DNA from: Paraburkholderia aromaticivorans
Lineage (GTDB): Bacteria > Pseudomonadota > Gammaproteobacteria > Burkholderiales > Burkholderiaceae
Direction of reading: 5' to 3'
DNA: 64,000 bases
Assembly (NCBI RefSeq): GCF_012689525.1
Contig: NZ_CP051514.1
Location: 248,001-312,000, forward strand
Each line of letters opens with the position of its first letter. The first letter of the stretch is position 1. Below, piece by piece: positions 38,630 to 48,216 of this stretch. Position numbers and translations under genes: made by a program. The notes beneath the pieces are model-generated. The model was not told the DNA's origin, searched no databases, and was given only the letters and a program-made list of their open reading frames with translations.

Positions 38630-39436
38630 ATGCGCCTGCTTGACTATACCTTACGCTTCGCTGTCGTCGCCTACCTGATCGGGGCGCTGGCCCTGTATCT
38701 GATGCAGGACCGCCTACTGCTCCCAGCTGTACCCGATGCAGCCGATCTGCGCACGGTCACACACGCGGGCGACGACATCGACGTGTGGAACGCGCACGGT
38801 GTGTACGCGGGTTACGTCGTCACGCCGACGGAGCAGGAACCCCGCGGCACGTTCGTGCTCTATCACGGCAACGAAGAGTCGGCGGAGACCAAGTTGCCGC
38901 TTGCCGATGTATTCGTGCGCGCCGGGTATCGCGTCGTCATTGTTGAGTATCCGGGGCACAGCAAGCGGCGAGGTGAGCGGACCATGAAGGCGGCGCTCGT
39001 CGCATCGCGTGACGCCTTGTCAGCCGCGCTCTCGCAATGGCACGGGCCGGTCTACCTCGTGGGCGAATCGCTAGGCGCGGGCATGGCATCGCAAGTGGTG
39101 AAGGGCAACGAGCCGGTGATCGCGGGCGTCGTGCTGATTACGCCGTGGGATTCGCTCGCCAATGTGGCCGCGGAAAAGTATCCGATCTTCCCGGTGCCCT
39201 GGATGCTGCACGACATCTTTGATTCTGTCGCTGCCGTATCGCGTTACGACGGGCCGCTCGTCATCGTCGGCGCGCAGCAGGACGCGTTGATTCCGGTCGC
39301 GCATGCACGACGTTTCGCCGGCGAACACGATCATGCCCGGCTCATGCTGTTGCCCACCGCCGGTCACGACGACTGGATCGGCGCCATGACGCCGCAGGAC
39401 TGGCGACGCATTCTTCAATGGCTTAAGGCCGGATGA
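38630..39436 (+). CDS. Membrane-anchored alpha/beta hydrolase
   Basis: A 268-residue protein with one N-terminal membrane segment (LRFAVVAYLIGALALYLMQDRLLLP) and an alpha/beta hydrolase domain: GTFVLYHGNEES, nucleophile VYLVGESLGAGMA, Asp in VGAQQDALIPVAHA, His in LPTAGHDDWIG. It resembles BEM46/YqkD-type hydrolases. ATG 38630 chosen because upstream codons look non-coding. It is divergent from the DUF4118 operon, 218 bp apart. Confidence 0.85.
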   Translation: MRLLDYTLRFAVVAYLIGALALYLMQDRLLLPAVPDAADLRTVTHAGDDIDVWNAHGVYAGYVVTPTEQEPRGTFVLYHGNEESAETKLPLADVFVRAGYRVVIVEYPGHSKRRGERTMKAALVASRDALSAALSQWHGPVYLVGESLGAGMASQVVKGNEPVIAGVVLITPWDSLANVAAEKYPIFPVPWMLHDIFDSVAAVSRYDGPLVIVGAQQDALIPVAHARRFAGEHDHARLMLLPTAGHDDWIGAMTPQDWRRILQWLKAG

Positions 39437-39489
39437 CATGAAGCCTGAGCGAGCCCACGTGCTGACGATCAGGGGCACCATGTGAGCAA

Positions 39490-39620
39490 TTTCCATTTGA
39501 GGGCGGCGCGCGACCAACCGGATCGTCGCACTTAAGGCCGTGGCCCATAAACTCGCGCGTGCCTGTTACTCCATGCTGCGCGACCAGCAACCGTTCGACG
39601 TGACGCGATGCTTTGCCTGA
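39490..39620 (+). pseudogene. IS110-family transposase C-terminal remnant
   Basis: The frame reads RIVALKAVAHKLARACYSMLRDQQPFDVTRCFA-stop, the conserved end of IS110/IS116/IS902 transposases. No other part is present. Confidence 0.7.
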
Positions 39621-39963
39621 TGGTCCGGCGCAAGCTGGCGAGCCAGTAACCTGACTGGCCGGCAGCCATGGCATTGACTGTACGCCTGCCTTGCGCCGCC
39701 TCCGGCTGTGGATGATTGGGTCGCCCAGGCTGTGAGCCCCTTCAGGACTGGCGCTTACCTCGCGTGAGATAGCCATGGCTTTTGCCAATGTCTCAGGTCA
39801 CGGTCTGGGACCGACGGTTTTCTGGGGCGGCGCAGGCCGCCAGGGCAGTTGCCGGCGGTATCGCACCTGCTTGATCCCGATTGGAGTCTGGCGCGATCCA
39901 GATCGCAGCCAACCGAACGAAAACCTGGGCGCGATTCGAATCCGCAAGGAGGGGACGGCAATC

Positions 39964-41514
39964 ATGGTCACGCTGCGTTCGTTGAGTGCGATGCTTTCAT
40001 TGCTGGCGCTGGTTGCGTGCGCCAGTCTTCCGCCACAGGCAAATCGCGAGCCGACGCATGCGATCACGGACACCGAAAACACGCGCCTTGGCATTGCGTT
40101 CCGTCCGCAGGCCGAGGCGCACCCGGGCCAGGATGCGTTTCATCTGCTGCGCGATCCGGTCGACGCGCTCGACGCACGCGTGCTGCTCGCCGATCGCACC
40201 GACCGTTCGCTCGACCTCCAGTACTACATCTGGCACGACGACCTGACCGGGAGCGAGCTGGCCGACGCGGTCATGCATGCGGCGGATCGAGGCGTACGGG
40301 TACGTGTACTGCTCGACGATCTCGGCACGAACGCGGATGACCGGAAACTGCTCGAGATCAGCTCGCATCCTAACATCGAGATACGGCTGTTCAATCCGGT
40401 CGCCACCCGCACGTTCAAGACGATCGGTGCTGCGCTCGAGTTCTCGCGTGTGAATCGGCGCATGCACAACAAGGCGATGATTGCGGACAACCAGGCCGCG
40501 ATCCTCGGGGGCCGAAACATCGGCGACGAATACTTCGGCGCATCGTCGATGCTGGATTTTGGCGATCTCGACGTCGTGGTGCACGGTCCTGTCGTGACCG
40601 ACGTATCGACTGAATTCGACACATTCTGGAATTCCCCGTATGCATATCCGATCGACGCGCTCGTCGGCCACGACGCGGCGCCGGACGGGCTGGAGAGGCA
40701 GCGCGAGAAATTGCGCGACGACGTGCGGGCTGCGGAGAACACGCCGTACGTAATCGAGGCGAAGCAATGGCTCGACCAGATCATTCATGGCCAGGGCACC
40801 GAACTCTCCTGGGGGCACGCAACCGTGCTGTATGACGATCCGTCGAAGATTGCGCATGCGCCGAGCGACAGTGCGGGGCACCTGATGCCGAAACTGAGGG
40901 CGCTCGCGCTACAGCCTGAGAACGAACTGCTGATCGTTTCGCCGTATTTCGTGCCGGGCAAGGACGGCGTCGAGCGGCTTCGCGCGCTCACCGCGCACGG
41001 CGTGCGCGTGACGGTGCTGACCAACTCGCTCGCATCGACCGACGTGGCTGCCGTGCATGCCGGTTACCAGCGCTATCGGCGCGATCTCGTCGAGGCCGGC
41101 GTACGACTGTACGAGCGGCGGCCGGCCGGGGATCAGAGCATCTCGAAGCAGGTTGTGTTCGGGTCTTCGCGCGCGTCGCTGCACGCGAAGACGTATGTGT
41201 TCGACCGAAAGGGCATCTTCATCGGTTCGATGAACCTCGACCCGCGCTCGCTGAAGCTCAACACGGAGATCGGTGTCTATTGCGAAAGTCCGGCCATTGC
41301 ATCCGAGGTGGCGACGGACCTGGAATCGAGAATAGATCGGATCGCGTGGCATGTGGAGATCAGGACCGATGCAGCGGGTCAGGGCCGGCTCAAGTGGATT
41401 CAGACTGCGGCGGACGGTACGACGACTGAACTGGATGCAGAGCCCGAGGTGTCGGCCGCGCGCCGTATTGAAGTCTGGTTTCTCGGGTTATTGCCGATCG
41501 AGTCGCAGTTGTGA
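39964..41514 (+). CDS. Phospholipase D-family lipoprotein (cardiolipin synthase-like)
   Basis: A 516-residue protein with ATG 39964 after AAGGAGG (39945-39951). A lipoprotein signal ends at LLALVAC (lipobox Cys ~19). Two PLD motifs are visible: HNKAMIADNQAAILGGRNIGDEY (~residue 163) and HAKTYVFDRKGIFIGSMNLDPRS (~residue 407). This is the arrangement of the secreted/lipid-anchored PLD family often annotated as cardiolipin synthase C-like. The likely substrates are phospholipids in the envelope. No operon partner is present; frames extending upstream to 39775 lack coding character. Confidence 0.9.
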   Translation: MVTLRSLSAMLSLLALVACASLPPQANREPTHAITDTENTRLGIAFRPQAEAHPGQDAFHLLRDPVDALDARVLLADRTDRSLDLQYYIWHDDLTGSELADAVMHAADRGVRVRVLLDDLGTNADDRKLLEISSHPNIEIRLFNPVATRTFKTIGAALEFSRVNRRMHNKAMIADNQAAILGGRNIGDEYFGASSMLDFGDLDVVVHGPVVTDVSTEFDTFWNSPYAYPIDALVGHDAAPDGLERQREKLRDDVRAAENTPYVIEAKQWLDQIIHGQGTELSWGHATVLYDDPSKIAHAPSDSAGHLMPKLRALALQPENELLIVSPYFVPGKDGVERLRALTAHGVRVTVLTNSLASTDVAAVHAGYQRYRRDLVEAGVRLYERRPAGDQSISKQVVFGSSRASLHAKTYVFDRKGIFIGSMNLDPRSLKLNTEIGVYCESPAIASEVATDLESRIDRIAWHVEIRTDAAGQGRLKWIQTAADGTTTELDAEPEVSAARRIEVWFLGLLPIESQL

Positions 41515-41944
41515 GCCTGTTCTTCGCAGAGCCTCGACCGGCGGCGGCACGCGGCGGGCGGGGCTGGTCGAGGCGACCAGCGGGTCACGTTGGTTGGCAC
41601 AAGCTGGTTATCGTTTATCGGTCGGCCTGGCAGGCTCGTTAGGCCAAGGCGCTGACGTGGTTAAGCAGGTGGCTGAGCCAATCTACTACTACGCAGCCCG
41701 CACCGCCAAGGCCAGGACCGTTACCGCACCGCGGGCAAGATCACCGTGGTTCAAAAGGCGACGGTCACGCGTCGCTCCAGATAAACCTGCTGTGTGTCCT
41801 GACCGCGTCGCTGATAGCTGCACTCAGGGCACGATTGCTGGCGCATCAGGTAGCCGTACAGGTGTCAACCGCAAGCGTTAAACAGCGTGGGGTTTCCGGC
41901 AGCACTAGCCTTGAACTTCGCCAGTACCTACGCCGAGGTCCGCG
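41515..41944. other. Spacer with no gene seen
   Basis: About 430 bp between the PLD gene and an ISKra4 remnant. No start with a ribosome site and no known motif. Confidence 0.45.
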
Positions 41945-42811
41945 ATGAAAATCGTCGTTCGCGTCGAACTGATTACTGACTGGGGTGATGCAGATACGAT
42001 TGAGGTGGGCCGCATCGACCAGCCAGCCCAAATGCTCGATCCCGAATCTGTTGGGCTGTCATTGGCGGACGGAAAGCAACTGCTGCATAACCTGCAACAG
42101 GCGGTGATCCCAGCCCAGGCGGACGAGATTTGCGCCTGACGGCGCATCTGTCGACGATGCTATCGCTAGACGGCGCTAAAGGACTACCTGCAACGCAAAG
42201 CCGATCCCGTGTTTGGTACCGTCAGCTTCCGCAGCGTGCCCACCCATTGTGTCGTGCGCCTGTGAGCCGCCCTGGTATCTGGAGACAGCGTTCTGCCCAC
42301 TATGGCCGATCCTACCGGAGCGCGCAGCGCCGGAGCTGTTGGCGCTGCAGGCGAAACTCGCGGCGCAAATGTCCTATCGACGCGTGGTCGAGACAATGCG
42401 CGAATTTCTCCCGGTTAGTGAAAGGATCAATCATGTGACGGTGCCAAACAGGACGTTGCGGGTTGGCACGCAGATTGACGCCAATGAACTGCCGGGCGCG
42501 CAACCGCGGAACCCCGCTACCGAATGGACCCTGGCGATCGACGGAGGGTTCGTCCGGGGAAGGGGAACGGCAGAAACCAGGAGCTTCGAAATGCTCACCG
42601 GAAGTCTTTGCCGTGCCTGGGGAGAAGCCGCGCGTCGTCGCGCGGGTGCGAAGCGAGTTGCCGGTCTGACCGAACGCCTAGTTTCGCGTGTCCAGACGCA
42701 CGCCGGAACCCCTCAGCCACGACTCGCGGTGATCAAAGACGGTGCCAACGGGATCCAAAGCATCTATCGCCAGCTCCCGTTTAGCGCAACGCCGATCCTT
42801 GACACTTGAGA
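41945..42811 (+). pseudogene. ISKra4-family transposase, frameshifted and truncated
   Basis: Pieces in several frames give MKIVVRVELITDWGDADTIEVGRIDQPAQMLDPESVGLSLADGKQLLHNLQQAVIPAQADEICA, then CEPPWYLETAFCPLWPILPERAAPELLALQAKLAAQMSYRRVVETMREFLPVS, then ATEWTLAIDGGFVRGRGTAE and RLAVIKDGANGIQSIYRQLPF. This is the order of an ISKra4 transposase. Frameshifts lie near 42140 and 42600, and the C-terminal half is missing. It ends just before the SGNH hydrolase gene. Confidence 0.8.
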
Positions 42812-42937
42812 GTAACTTCGAAGGCGGCAAATGGAGTTACTGCCCACAGTTCCCCCGTGCAACGATCATGCAACGAGGTAGTGCTTACCACGCAGCAAGG
42901 TTATTCTTCGATACACCATACTACCCCGGAGCGCCCC

Positions 42938-44005
42938 ATGCAGACAGTCTGTCGTTTTGCGTTCCTTGCGTTGACATGCAGTGTCATCAGTTTGTCCCAT
43001 TCATCGAACGCATCGGCCGACTCTGCCGATCCGCAACGAAGCCCCATGCAGGTCGTCTCGTTTGGGGACAGTCTTTCGGACGTTGGCACCTACGCGTACG
43101 CCCGACAATTCGGCGGCGGCACCTACACCACTAATCCGGGCGCTATCTCCGTACAGGTTATCGCGGAACATTACGGGGCGGGCCTCACGCCCGCGTTGAC
43201 GGGCGGCTTCGGACAACCGAGCATCGTTCATCCGGATGGATTTGGCTACGCCCAAGGGGGCGCCCGAGTCGCCGGGCCGCCGAACCCCGGCGATGCAACG
43301 GGCGACACCGGCGAGTTACAGACTCCACTAACCTCACAGGTGGCCGCCTATCTTCAGTCGCATACACGCTTCACCGGCCAGCAACTCGTACTGATGCAAG
43401 GCGGGGCCAACGACGTTCAGGATGCCTATGGAACATGGGCCGAAATGGTTGCGAACGGCGGCGATCCGGGCGCCTCTTTGCAGGCAGTGCTACCTTCGCT
43501 GAGACAGGCCGCGCAACAATTTGCGGAGTTGGTGCACAATGTGCAACAACACGGCGCCACACGTATCGTTGTACAAAACGTACCGGACATCGGCAAGGCG
43601 CCGATCGCGAGCCTTCTCGAGCAGCAACTGCCGGGCTCCGCAAAAGTGCTTCGGCGTCTGGCGCAGGTATTCAACACCGCGCTGGATGAAGCGCTCCCTT
43701 CATCGCCGGCTGTGCTGCGGATCGACGCGTTCACGTTCATTGATGAAGTATCAAAGAACTATCGCCAACTTGGTTTTCGCTTCGATGGGAGCATCGGCGC
43801 CAACGTAGCATGCGCGCCGGCAAACCTGCCCCCGGCATTTCAAGCCGATAACACCAGCGCGCTCTTCTGCTCGCGCTCAACGTATGTCTCCCCCCATGCT
43901 GACAACGTCTACATGTTCGCCGACGCTTATCATCCGACGACTCACCTGCAAAAAATCGTAGGGGACTACGTCGTGGTCCAGATCGACACGTGGTTGCACA
44001 AATAG
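42938..44005 (+). CDS. Secreted SGNH/GDSL-type hydrolase
   Basis: A 355-residue protein starting at the ATG at 42938 (GGAG upstream). The signal peptide is RFAFLALTCSVISLSHSSNASA. Block I is VVSFGDSLSDVGTYAYARQ (GDSLSD nucleophile Ser), block III is VLMQGGANDVQD (Gly-Ala-Asn-Asp) and block V is MFADAYHPTTHLQKIVGDYV (Asp-x-x-His). The family has broad esterase/lipase activity. No C-terminal autotransporter barrel is present, so export should be to the periplasm or beyond. The promoter region is the scar of the ISKra4 remnant. Confidence 0.9.
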   Translation: MQTVCRFAFLALTCSVISLSHSSNASADSADPQRSPMQVVSFGDSLSDVGTYAYARQFGGGTYTTNPGAISVQVIAEHYGAGLTPALTGGFGQPSIVHPDGFGYAQGGARVAGPPNPGDATGDTGELQTPLTSQVAAYLQSHTRFTGQQLVLMQGGANDVQDAYGTWAEMVANGGDPGASLQAVLPSLRQAAQQFAELVHNVQQHGATRIVVQNVPDIGKAPIASLLEQQLPGSAKVLRRLAQVFNTALDEALPSSPAVLRIDAFTFIDEVSKNYRQLGFRFDGSIGANVACAPANLPPAFQADNTSALFCSRSTYVSPHADNVYMFADAYHPTTHLQKIVGDYVVVQIDTWLHK

Positions 44006-44019
44006 GTTATCGCCCTGGC

Positions 44020-44330
44020 ACTTCGTTGCCCCGAACGTCAGCCCGGCAAAGAAGTGCCGCTGCATGGCGACGAACATTATGACCGACGGCAGCGCCGCCA
44101 GTATCGATCCCGCTGAGACATGGTTCCACGCCCTCACTCACTGGCCTTTCAGCGCGGCGACACCCACCATAATAGGCGCCTCGTCTCCCTTGGTCAGGCA
44201 AAGCGCCCAGAAATAGTCCTTCCACACGAACGTGTCGCGGCAATGCCGGCCGAGCTCGCTGCGCGTGCCGCCACTGATCTTGCGCTTTTTCACCTGATCG
44301 CGAACATCGCGTTCACTGCCGTAATGCCAG
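44020..44330 (-). pseudogene. Sugar ABC transporter permease (MalG-type) C-terminal remnant
   Basis: The minus strand reads FVWKDYFWALCLTKGDEAPIMVGVAALKGQ, stop, VRAWNHVSAGSILAALPSVIMFVAMQRHFFAGLTFGATK. This matches the last two helices of MalG-like sugar permeases. An in-frame TGA and missing upstream sequence show decay. Confidence 0.6.
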
Positions 44331-44392
44331 TCTAAAGACGACGTGCCGCAAGCTGGACATCTCGTTCTGGGACTTACCTGACTGACCGGATA

Positions 44393-44743
44393 TCATCCAG
44401 CGATCAAATTCCCCTTCTGCCTCACTTCCTCGAACAACGCATCGGCCTCTCTGCTTGAGCAGTATGCCGGCGCCCGCCCCGGGTTATTGAGAACGTACAA
44501 GAAGCTCCTGTAAGTCATTGACTGACAGAGGCTATTTTGCAAAACTAAAGACTGCTTATCAACAGATAAAGCGATGAGCTTGCCGTGCGCGGGTGATTTC
44601 GATTTCTTCGCCCTGACGGCATATTCATGCATGAGCCCAAAATCCGACGATCCGCAGATAATGCACTCTGTAGATGCGCCCGCTTCGGCGAGGAGCGCCC
44701 GAACATCGGCGGCTGAAGTCGCCGGAACGGCTGGGTGTTGCAT
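44393..44743 (-). CDS. Hypothetical protein
   Basis: A 116-residue frame from the ATG at 44743 with GGAAA upstream. It includes a C-x-x-C pair in TECIICGSSDFG and the rest (AVRAKKSKSPAHGKLIALSVDKQSLVLQNSLCQSMTYRSFLYVLNNPG) has no domain I recognise. The base composition is visibly less GC-rich than the neighbours, suggesting foreign origin. No partner genes. Confidence 0.45.
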   Translation of the reverse strand: MQHPAVPATSAADVRALLAEAGASTECIICGSSDFGLMHEYAVRAKKSKSPAHGKLIALSVDKQSLVLQNSLCQSMTYRSFLYVLNNPGRAPAYCSSREADALFEEVRQKGNLIAG

Positions 44744-45446
44744 CGATCTTTTCCGGATTCGTGTTCATGCTACCAGCGACTTCATTACCAACGCGATGAC
44801 CGGTTCTCGCCGTGCTGTCTGCGCGTACGTTGCGCCGCCAAGCCCGGCGTAAGCATTCAGCGATGGAAATTGGGTGTCGTCATGGAATCGCCTCGTTTGT
44901 CGGCGCACGCTTCGGGCGGCTTCCGCCGGTCCATCGGCGCTATGCCTGAACTACGCGGATGGCGGGCTTATCGATTCATCCCGACATGCGCGCGAGAGCG
45001 TGCGGGAACTTATCGAGACCGGCCTCGACGCACGGGCGTGGTCAAATCGCTGACATGGGTCGGCAACGCAGTGCCGCGAAGTAGCCTGATTACGTTCCGG
45101 TTCCGAAACTACGCGACGCGCGTAACTACGATTTAACGAAGGCTCAGGCGCACCTTTACCTTGTCGAGATAGATCTCGCATACGGCAGGGCGTATCTGCG
45201 CGCGGGTTTCTCCGTCGAAAAATAGCCAGATGGCCCGAGCGCTCGTTGTCTTCCGCCCGCGCTGGTAACGATCGCTGTCGCGGCGTCCCCGCGGTCGGAC
45301 AGTGACGCGACCGGCATGATAACCATCTGCTTATATTGCACGGGTAGTGCGTGCATTGGTCGCCCAGTCCGTACGTGGCTAGAGAATAGCATCGCTACCT
45401 AGCGAACCCTGATCGTGTTTCAGCAGCACGTTGCTGCCCGACTACG
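44744..45446. other. 700 bp of probable remnant sequence
   Basis: No complete gene. On the minus strand a stretch near 45130-45240 reads AIWLFFDGETRAQIRPAVCEIYLDKVKVRLSLR-stop, coding-like but without start or family. Confidence 0.35.
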
Positions 45447-45911
45447 TCAGTGGATGACGCCCGCGGGGAAAGATTCCGACGTATGAGACGGCTCGACAGC
45501 AGTCCTCATCCGGTCTTGCTGATACGCCTCGAACACTTCATCCGGGTGCCGAATTTTGGTGCGGCCGTGCGGCGCCGGTTCGCCCTTCGCGTCGAGGTTC
45601 ACGAACACCATTTGTTCGACGGTCAAAATGCTTTTACGCGTGATCTTGTTGCGCACTTCCGCGCGCAAGGTCAGCGACGTGCGTCCGAAGTGCGTCGCCG
45701 TGATGCCCAGTTCGATCACGTCGCCCTGACGGGCTGAGTTTACAAAGTTGATGGACGACATGAACTTCGTCACGACGCGCTGGTTGCCGAGCTGGGAGAT
45801 GGCGAAAATCGCCGCTTCCTCGTCGATCCAGCGCAGCAGGCTACCGCCGAAGAGCGTGCCGTTAGGGTTCAGATCTTCGGGCTTGACCCATTTGCGGGTG
45901 TGGAAATACAT
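45447..45911 (-). CDS. Acyl-CoA thioesterase (hotdog fold, YciA/BACH-like)
   Basis: A 154-residue hotdog protein from the ATG at 45911 after AGAGG. It has the family block NPNGTLFGGSLLRWIDEEAAIFA followed by VTKFMSSINFVNSARQGDVIELG and TSLTLRAEVRN. The catalytic acidic residue is the Asp in RWIDE. It hydrolyses acyl-CoA. It stands alone. A TTAACC-containing inverted repeat 50-90 bp upstream may be its operator. Confidence 0.88.
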   Translation of the reverse strand: MYFHTRKWVKPEDLNPNGTLFGGSLLRWIDEEAAIFAISQLGNQRVVTKFMSSINFVNSARQGDVIELGITATHFGRTSLTLRAEVRNKITRKSILTVEQMVFVNLDAKGEPAPHGRTKIRHPDEVFEAYQQDRMRTAVEPSHTSESFPAGVIH

Positions 45912-45964
45912 TTCGATACCTCTATCTTCGGTGTCGGCGCGCCGGAAGGCGCAGATCAATAAGT

Positions 45965-45998
45965 GTTAACCCTTATTGTAACAGATTAGGGGTTAACC
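45965..45998. promoter_or_regulatory. Inverted repeat GTTAACCC...GGGGTTAAC upstream of thioesterase
   Basis: GTTAACCC (45965-45972) and GGGGTTAACC (45989-45998) flank 16 A/T-rich bases holding a TACAAT-like -10 on the minus strand. It looks like an operator around the thioesterase promoter. Confidence 0.45.
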
Positions 45999-46012
45999 CT
46001 CATGATAGAGGC

Positions 46013-46066
46013 TGCAGATGCAGATGCAGATGCAGATGCAGATGCAGATGCAGATGCAGATGCAGA
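46013..46066. repeat. Hexanucleotide microsatellite (TGCAGA)9
   Basis: Nine exact tandem copies of TGCAGA. In the minus frame it would encode an Ile-Cys run, but no real gene covers it. Confidence 0.95.
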
Positions 46067-46089
46067 TTGAACTCGCGTGGCGCGCAGAG

Positions 46090-46300
46090 TTGTACGACCC
46101 CACCGGTACGAACAGATTGTCAGCGCGAGGGGGGTAGTGGTCGTCGTACTCGCCATGCGCAATGAAAGCCGAAACCTGCGCGAGCTTTTCGCGCACCGCG
46201 AGATGCGGCTCGAGTTCCGGCAGAATGCGTCCATGCAGGGGGTGGGAGGCGGCTGCCTCCCGTGAGCTTTCGTACTTGAATGATATGAACGCCCCCACCC
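46090..46300 (-). pseudogene. Phospholipase/carboxylesterase-like fragment
   Basis: The minus frame contains GRILPELEPHLAVREKLAQVSAFIAHGEYDDHYPP, similar to the C-terminal part of small alpha/beta esterases (AHGExD with the catalytic Asp). It runs into the microsatellite and lacks the nucleophile and His. Confidence 0.5.
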
Positions 46301-46415
46301 CGGCATAGTTTCGGTGGGAGCGACCGGTGGTTGCGCCGCGATTGCTAACGAATTTAGAAATGGTTGATCATCCTGATCTACTCATTCGAACTAGTACAAC
46401 ATCCCTCAAATAGCT

Positions 46416-46715
46416 TTAATAATTGTCTGGCTGCAAATAAGGCTGCAGGAGCGTGACAACCAGTTGGGCCATTTCGGCGAGCGAACCTGAGCCAGGCAGA
46501 GGTTCCCATCGCCCGCTATGGCTACGAAAGGCCGCACCATAAAGATTGCGGCTGAGTTCACTCAGGCGTGCCACAACGGTCGACTCCTGATTGTCCAGGC
46601 GTCTGATCAGCAGATGACGCCCGTAAGCCTGCGTGACCACCTGGTCGTGGCCCAACAATTCGCGCAGTTGACGCTGCAGTTCGCTTGCATGATGTTTCGC
46701 GGGTAAGGCAGGCAT
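46416..46715 (-). CDS. Small accessory ORF inside IS630 element
   Basis: A 99-residue frame 12 bp downstream of the transposase and wholly inside the inverted repeats. The sequence (LQRQLRELLGHDQVVTQAYGRHLLIRRLDNQESTVVARLSELSRNLYGAAFRSHSGRWEPLPGSGSLAEMAQLVVTLLQPYL) looks like a compact globular protein, not a shadow. No family recognised. It may help transposition or be a passenger. Confidence 0.6.
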   Translation of the reverse strand: MPALPAKHHASELQRQLRELLGHDQVVTQAYGRHLLIRRLDNQESTVVARLSELSRNLYGAAFRSHSGRWEPLPGSGSLAEMAQLVVTLLQPYLQPDNY

Positions 46716-46727
46716 GGCCGCTCCGGT

Positions 46728-47828
46728 TCAGGATGCGCCAGTTTGCAACGGATAGCCGCGGAAAGTCCATCTGAAGGGACGTGCCGTCTGGTTGCGCTCG
46801 CGGATGAACTGCTCTGTACGCTCGCAAAGATGCGCCGTGCTGGTGTGGCTGGCGTGACGCAGCACACGGCGCGTATAGAGCCCAAACCACAGTTCGATCT
46901 GGTTCACCCAGCTCGCGTGCAAAGGGCTGAAATGGAAATGAAACCGTCCACCGTGCCGCGCATCGAATGCCTGCCACACGGCCTGGGCGAGATGCGTGTT
47001 CAGATTGTCCCAGATTACGTGCACCTGCTTACCCGGATACGCGGTTGCCACACTTTCCATGAAAGCCACCAGGTCGCCCTGGGTACGCCGGTCGCGGCAG
47101 CTTCCCAGTACCCGTCCGGTATGAACATCCAGCGCGGCAATCAGCGACTGGGTACCGTGACGGATATATTCAAATTCCCGGCGGCGTAACCGTCCGGCTG
47201 CCGGGGGGCGCCCAGGATGCTTGCGCTCGATGGCCTGGATGCCGGTCTTCTCGTCAATACTCAGTACCACTGCACTCTTCGGCGCCTTGCGGTACAGCTT
47301 GCAGATCACGTTGACCTTCTCGCGAAACGCCGGATCTGGACTGTGCAGCCACTGTTGCACCCGATGCGGGCGAACGTCGCCAGCCTGCAGGATGCGCTGC
47401 ACATGGCTGCGACTGATCTGTTCGACGATTCCTCGCTCGACTGCACGCGTCACAATCTCATCGAGCGTCGGCGTGGCCCGACCTTGCGCTTCCTGCACTT
47501 CACACGCCAGTGCGATCAGCTGCAGCCGCGTCTCCTGCGTGATGCGCGGCGGACGACCACTGCGCTCTGCCTCCCGAATCCCCTGCGCGCCTTGCCGCGC
47601 AATGCGCTGGCGCCACTGGCTGACGGTCTGCACGGACACGCCCAGTTCCTGTGAGATCGCTGCGCTCGTGTAGCCCTCGTGAGCCATTAACGCGATGCGT
47701 GCCCGTGTCACATCGCGCTGGGCAGCCGTCGTGCGTCGGATCAGCGACTGCAGCTCCTGTCTTTCCTTCCTGGCCAGCTTCACTGGCGTTGCATGGCGTC
47801 CTCGACTCATACCGCCAGGATAAACCAT
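46728..47828 (-). CDS. IS630-family transposase
   Basis: A 366-residue DDE transposase. The N-terminal helix-turn-helix is YTSAAISQELGVSVQTVSQWRQRIARQG. DDE residues are in VLSIDEKTGIQ (D), VHVIWDNLNTHLAQ (D) and WVNQIELWFGLY (E). It looks intact. ATG 47828 (MVYPGGM); ATG 47810 (MSRGRH) is possible. Confidence 0.92.
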   Translation of the reverse strand: MVYPGGMSRGRHATPVKLARKERQELQSLIRRTTAAQRDVTRARIALMAHEGYTSAAISQELGVSVQTVSQWRQRIARQGAQGIREAERSGRPPRITQETRLQLIALACEVQEAQGRATPTLDEIVTRAVERGIVEQISRSHVQRILQAGDVRPHRVQQWLHSPDPAFREKVNVICKLYRKAPKSAVVLSIDEKTGIQAIERKHPGRPPAAGRLRRREFEYIRHGTQSLIAALDVHTGRVLGSCRDRRTQGDLVAFMESVATAYPGKQVHVIWDNLNTHLAQAVWQAFDARHGGRFHFHFSPLHASWVNQIELWFGLYTRRVLRHASHTSTAHLCERTEQFIRERNQTARPFRWTFRGYPLQTGAS

Positions 47829-47879
47829 GCAATCAATTATTAAAAGTAATTGAGGGATGTTGTACTAGTGGGGCCAGTC

Positions 47880-48196
47880 ATGACACATACGATCGTGGGC
47901 GTGGACATCGCAAAAAGCGTAATGCAGGTTCACTGGGTGGATCCCGAACCGGTGAGATCGTGAACCGACCGGTCAAGAGGGCGGCGTTTCTCGAATACTT
48001 CGCCAATCGCAAGCCCTGCCTCGTCGGCATGGAGTCCTGCGGCGGGTCACAGCACTGGGCCCGACGGCTGATTGAAATGGGGCATCAGGTGAAGTTGATG
48101 CCGGCGAAGTTCGTTAAGGCGCTCAATATCCGCAACGAGAACGATGCGGCCGACGCGCGGGCGATCTGGATGGCCACACAGATAGATTGCAAGCTG
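47880..48196 (+). pseudogene. IS110-family transposase N-terminal fragment, frameshifted
   Basis: It starts MTHTIVGVDIAKSVMQVHWVDPE and, after loss of one base near 47949 (GAACCGG for GAAACCGG), continues TGEIVNRPVKRAAFLEYFANRKPCLVGMESCGGSQHWARRLIEMGHQVKLMPAKFVKALNIRNENDAADARAIW. It ends at about 48196 where other sequence joins. Confidence 0.8.
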
Positions 48197-48216
48197 TCTC
48201 CCCGCTGTATCTACCT

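Larger units (their letters stand above)
46391..47868 (-). mobile_element. Complete IS630-family insertion sequence
   Basis: About 1.48 kb bounded by ~35-bp inverted repeats that both start CTAGTACAACATCCCTCAA and end TTTAATAATTG, with about four mismatches. The end sequence CTAG includes TA, consistent with IS630 TA target duplication. It carries the transposase and a second small same-strand frame. It inserted beside the IS110 fragment that starts at 47880. Confidence 0.88.

Noticed and set aside
46013..46066. TGCAGA array considered as CRISPR or coding repeat
   Set aside because: Six-base units with no spacers, and the only open frame gives an Ile-Cys run; a microsatellite.
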